Assembly: GCA_013289685.1 (NCBI GenBank)
Contig: JABCZL010000004.1
Location: 1-64,000 of the forward strand
DNA: 64,000 nt
Origin: Acidobacteriota bacterium
Lineage (GTDB): Bacteria > Acidobacteriota > Terriglobia > Terriglobales > Acidobacteriaceae
Reading direction: 5' to 3'
This document shows positions 63,011 through 64,000 of the stretch, piece after piece; positions within the stretch are counted from its first letter, which is position 1; each line of letters starts with the position of its first letter. Made by a program: the position numbers and the translations under genes. Below the pieces are notes generated by a model that was given only the letters and a program-made list of their open reading frames with translations, was not told where the DNA came from and did no database searches.

Positions 63011-63763
63011 TTATTCGGAGGCGGCGAAGGAGACGTGGGCGTCCTCGGGCGGCAGCAGGTCGCGCATGTCGTGCTTGTCTTTCTGCTTGCTGTGGGCACT
63101 GCGCTTGTGGAGCCACTGCTTGAGATGTTTGCGGGCTACGGGGCTGAGCTTGGAGAAGAAAAGTCCGGCGCGGCCCTGATCGCTGGCCCACATCACGTCG
63201 GCGTGGCCGTGCAGCGTCACTTTCGTGCCGGGCAGCACGCAGCGAAACGCCAGGTTTGAGCTCATGGGGACGGGTTCGGTGGCCTGGAGCGCGAGGCCGT
63301 GCTCGCCAATATCGATGCTGACACCGGAAAGAGGCCCGGTTTCAAGGTCGAGATAGACCAGAGTTTTGACTTCGTAGCGCGCGGATTTGCGGCGATTGCT
63401 TTTGTTGTTTTTGCTGCCGAGCCTTAAGGCGTGCAGGACCTGCTCGGCTTCGAGCGGCCGGTAGAGGATGCGGCTGGCGCCGGACTGAAATGCCTGGCCC
63501 GTGCCGGGCCACGCCCGGCTGGCGACTGCCAGCAGATCCGGCTTCTGCGCGGGCGGCAACAGCGCCGCCATGCGGATGACTTCATCGGCGCCGGGCAAGT
63601 CGAAATCCACAATCAGCGTGGAGCAGCGGCCCGTCATGACCAGTTCCAGCGCGGCCTGTCCTGACGGGCAGTTTACCAGCTCGATTTCAAGCACTTCGAG
63701 GGCGGCTTCCAGCGTTTGAAGGGACCGCTTGTCGTGACATAAGACCGCAGCAGACTGGCGCAT
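63011..63763 (-). CDS. Receiver-like plus PilZ domain protein
   Basis: 250 residues. The N-terminal 120 (AAVLCHDKRSLQTLEAALEVLE, LIVDFDLPGADEV) are receiver-like, with an Asp at the phospho-acceptor position. The C-terminal half is PilZ: RRKSARYEVKTLVYLDL (RxxxR c-di-GMP motif) and SIDIGEHGLALQ (D/N-x-S-x-x-G position, here DIGEHG). Likely a c-di-GMP effector; the tail is basic (KHLKQWLHKRSAHSKQKDKHDM). No companion kinase or cyclase is adjacent. Confidence 0.83.
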   Translation of the reverse strand: MRQSAAVLCHDKRSLQTLEAALEVLEIELVNCPSGQAALELVMTGRCSTLIVDFDLPGADEVIRMAALLPPAQKPDLLAVASRAWPGTGQAFQSGASRILYRPLEAEQVLHALRLGSKNNKSNRRKSARYEVKTLVYLDLETGPLSGVSIDIGEHGLALQATEPVPMSSNLAFRCVLPGTKVTLHGHADVMWASDQGRAGLFFSKLSPVARKHLKQWLHKRSAHSKQKDKHDMRDLLPPEDAHVSFAASE

Positions 63764-63901
63764 GAATTACAAAGTACGGGCTGGGGAGGGGCGGGTAAAT
63801 GTCACAGCGGTAATCGGTGGAGTGGTTACTGAAGGGCTCTATAAATGCCAGGAAAGGCTAGGAGGCATATCATATATCCGCAACGGTCGGACAGGAGCGG
63901 A

Positions 63902-63967
63902 CCTCGGGGGCTAAAGCCCGCGAATCCCGGGCGCCCTTGACGCGGCGCTAAAGCGCCGCTCTTCCAC
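63902..63967. repeat. Family A two-hairpin repeat
   Basis: CCTCGGGGGCTAAAGCCCGC, a spacer, GCGGCGCTAAAGCGCCGCTC and TTCCAC, at the end of the window. Near-consensus. Confidence 0.88.
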
Positions 63968-64000
63968 GCGCTGTTATACGCGCTGCTATAATCGAAAATT

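Overview
The window looks like a chromosomal segment of an Acidobacteriota bacterium, probably Terriglobales (Koribacter-like). This is inferred from its GC-rich sequence, many intergenic palindromic repeats, a VWFA-type secreted protein, beta-propeller lipoproteins, a TonB-like protein and a full Gram-negative envelope (RlpA, porin, Lgt). There is no rRNA, CRISPR array, insertion sequence or convincing tRNA. Most of the content is housekeeping genes broken up by small accessory modules.

Layout. 0-10.6 kb: the 3' part of pheT, an FMN alpha-hydroxy-acid dehydrogenase, an EAL-HDOD regulator, an RGG-rich receiver-like protein, a PQQ dehydrogenase, HIT, RlpA, mutY. 10.7-25 kb: a propeller lipoprotein, a thioredoxin-like protein, M28 peptidase, a cyclase-like protein, a TonB-like protein divergent from aspS, amidohydrolase, aminotransferase, sodC. 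25-32.5 kb: a ZapB-like protein with ZapA, VWA protein, hybrid histidine kinase, lgt, glycine-rich protein. 32.5-40.3 kb: panB-immunity-like-lipoprotein-panC, two tail-to-tail toxin-antitoxin pairs, deoxynucleoside kinase, polysaccharide deacetylase, hemL. 40.7-53.9 kb: a metal-homeostasis region (DtxR-family regulator, NRAMP-related transporter 1 with a small membrane protein, acnA, a lower-GC accessory patch, an OprB-like porin, a second NRAMP-related transporter with a similar small membrane protein, a CsoR/RcnR-family repressor). 54-64 kb: purD, purE, galU, mfd, an ArsR-SRPBCC pair with a truncated reductase remnant, a DDAH-like enzyme and a receiver-PilZ protein.

Two things stand out. 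First, the metal region: both NRAMP-related transporters lack the canonical metal-binding Asn and Met, and each is followed by a short one-helix protein with the same L-R-x-Y-L...Y-x-V core. The first transporter and the porin share a palindromic operator placed identically over their promoters, and the second transporter's putative promoter contains a CsoR-type operator. Second, at least three unrelated families of short dispersed palindromic repeats recur between genes and also lie in frame inside genes (mutY, panC, an aminotransferase), apparently adding new peptide segments, as Rickettsia palindromic elements do.
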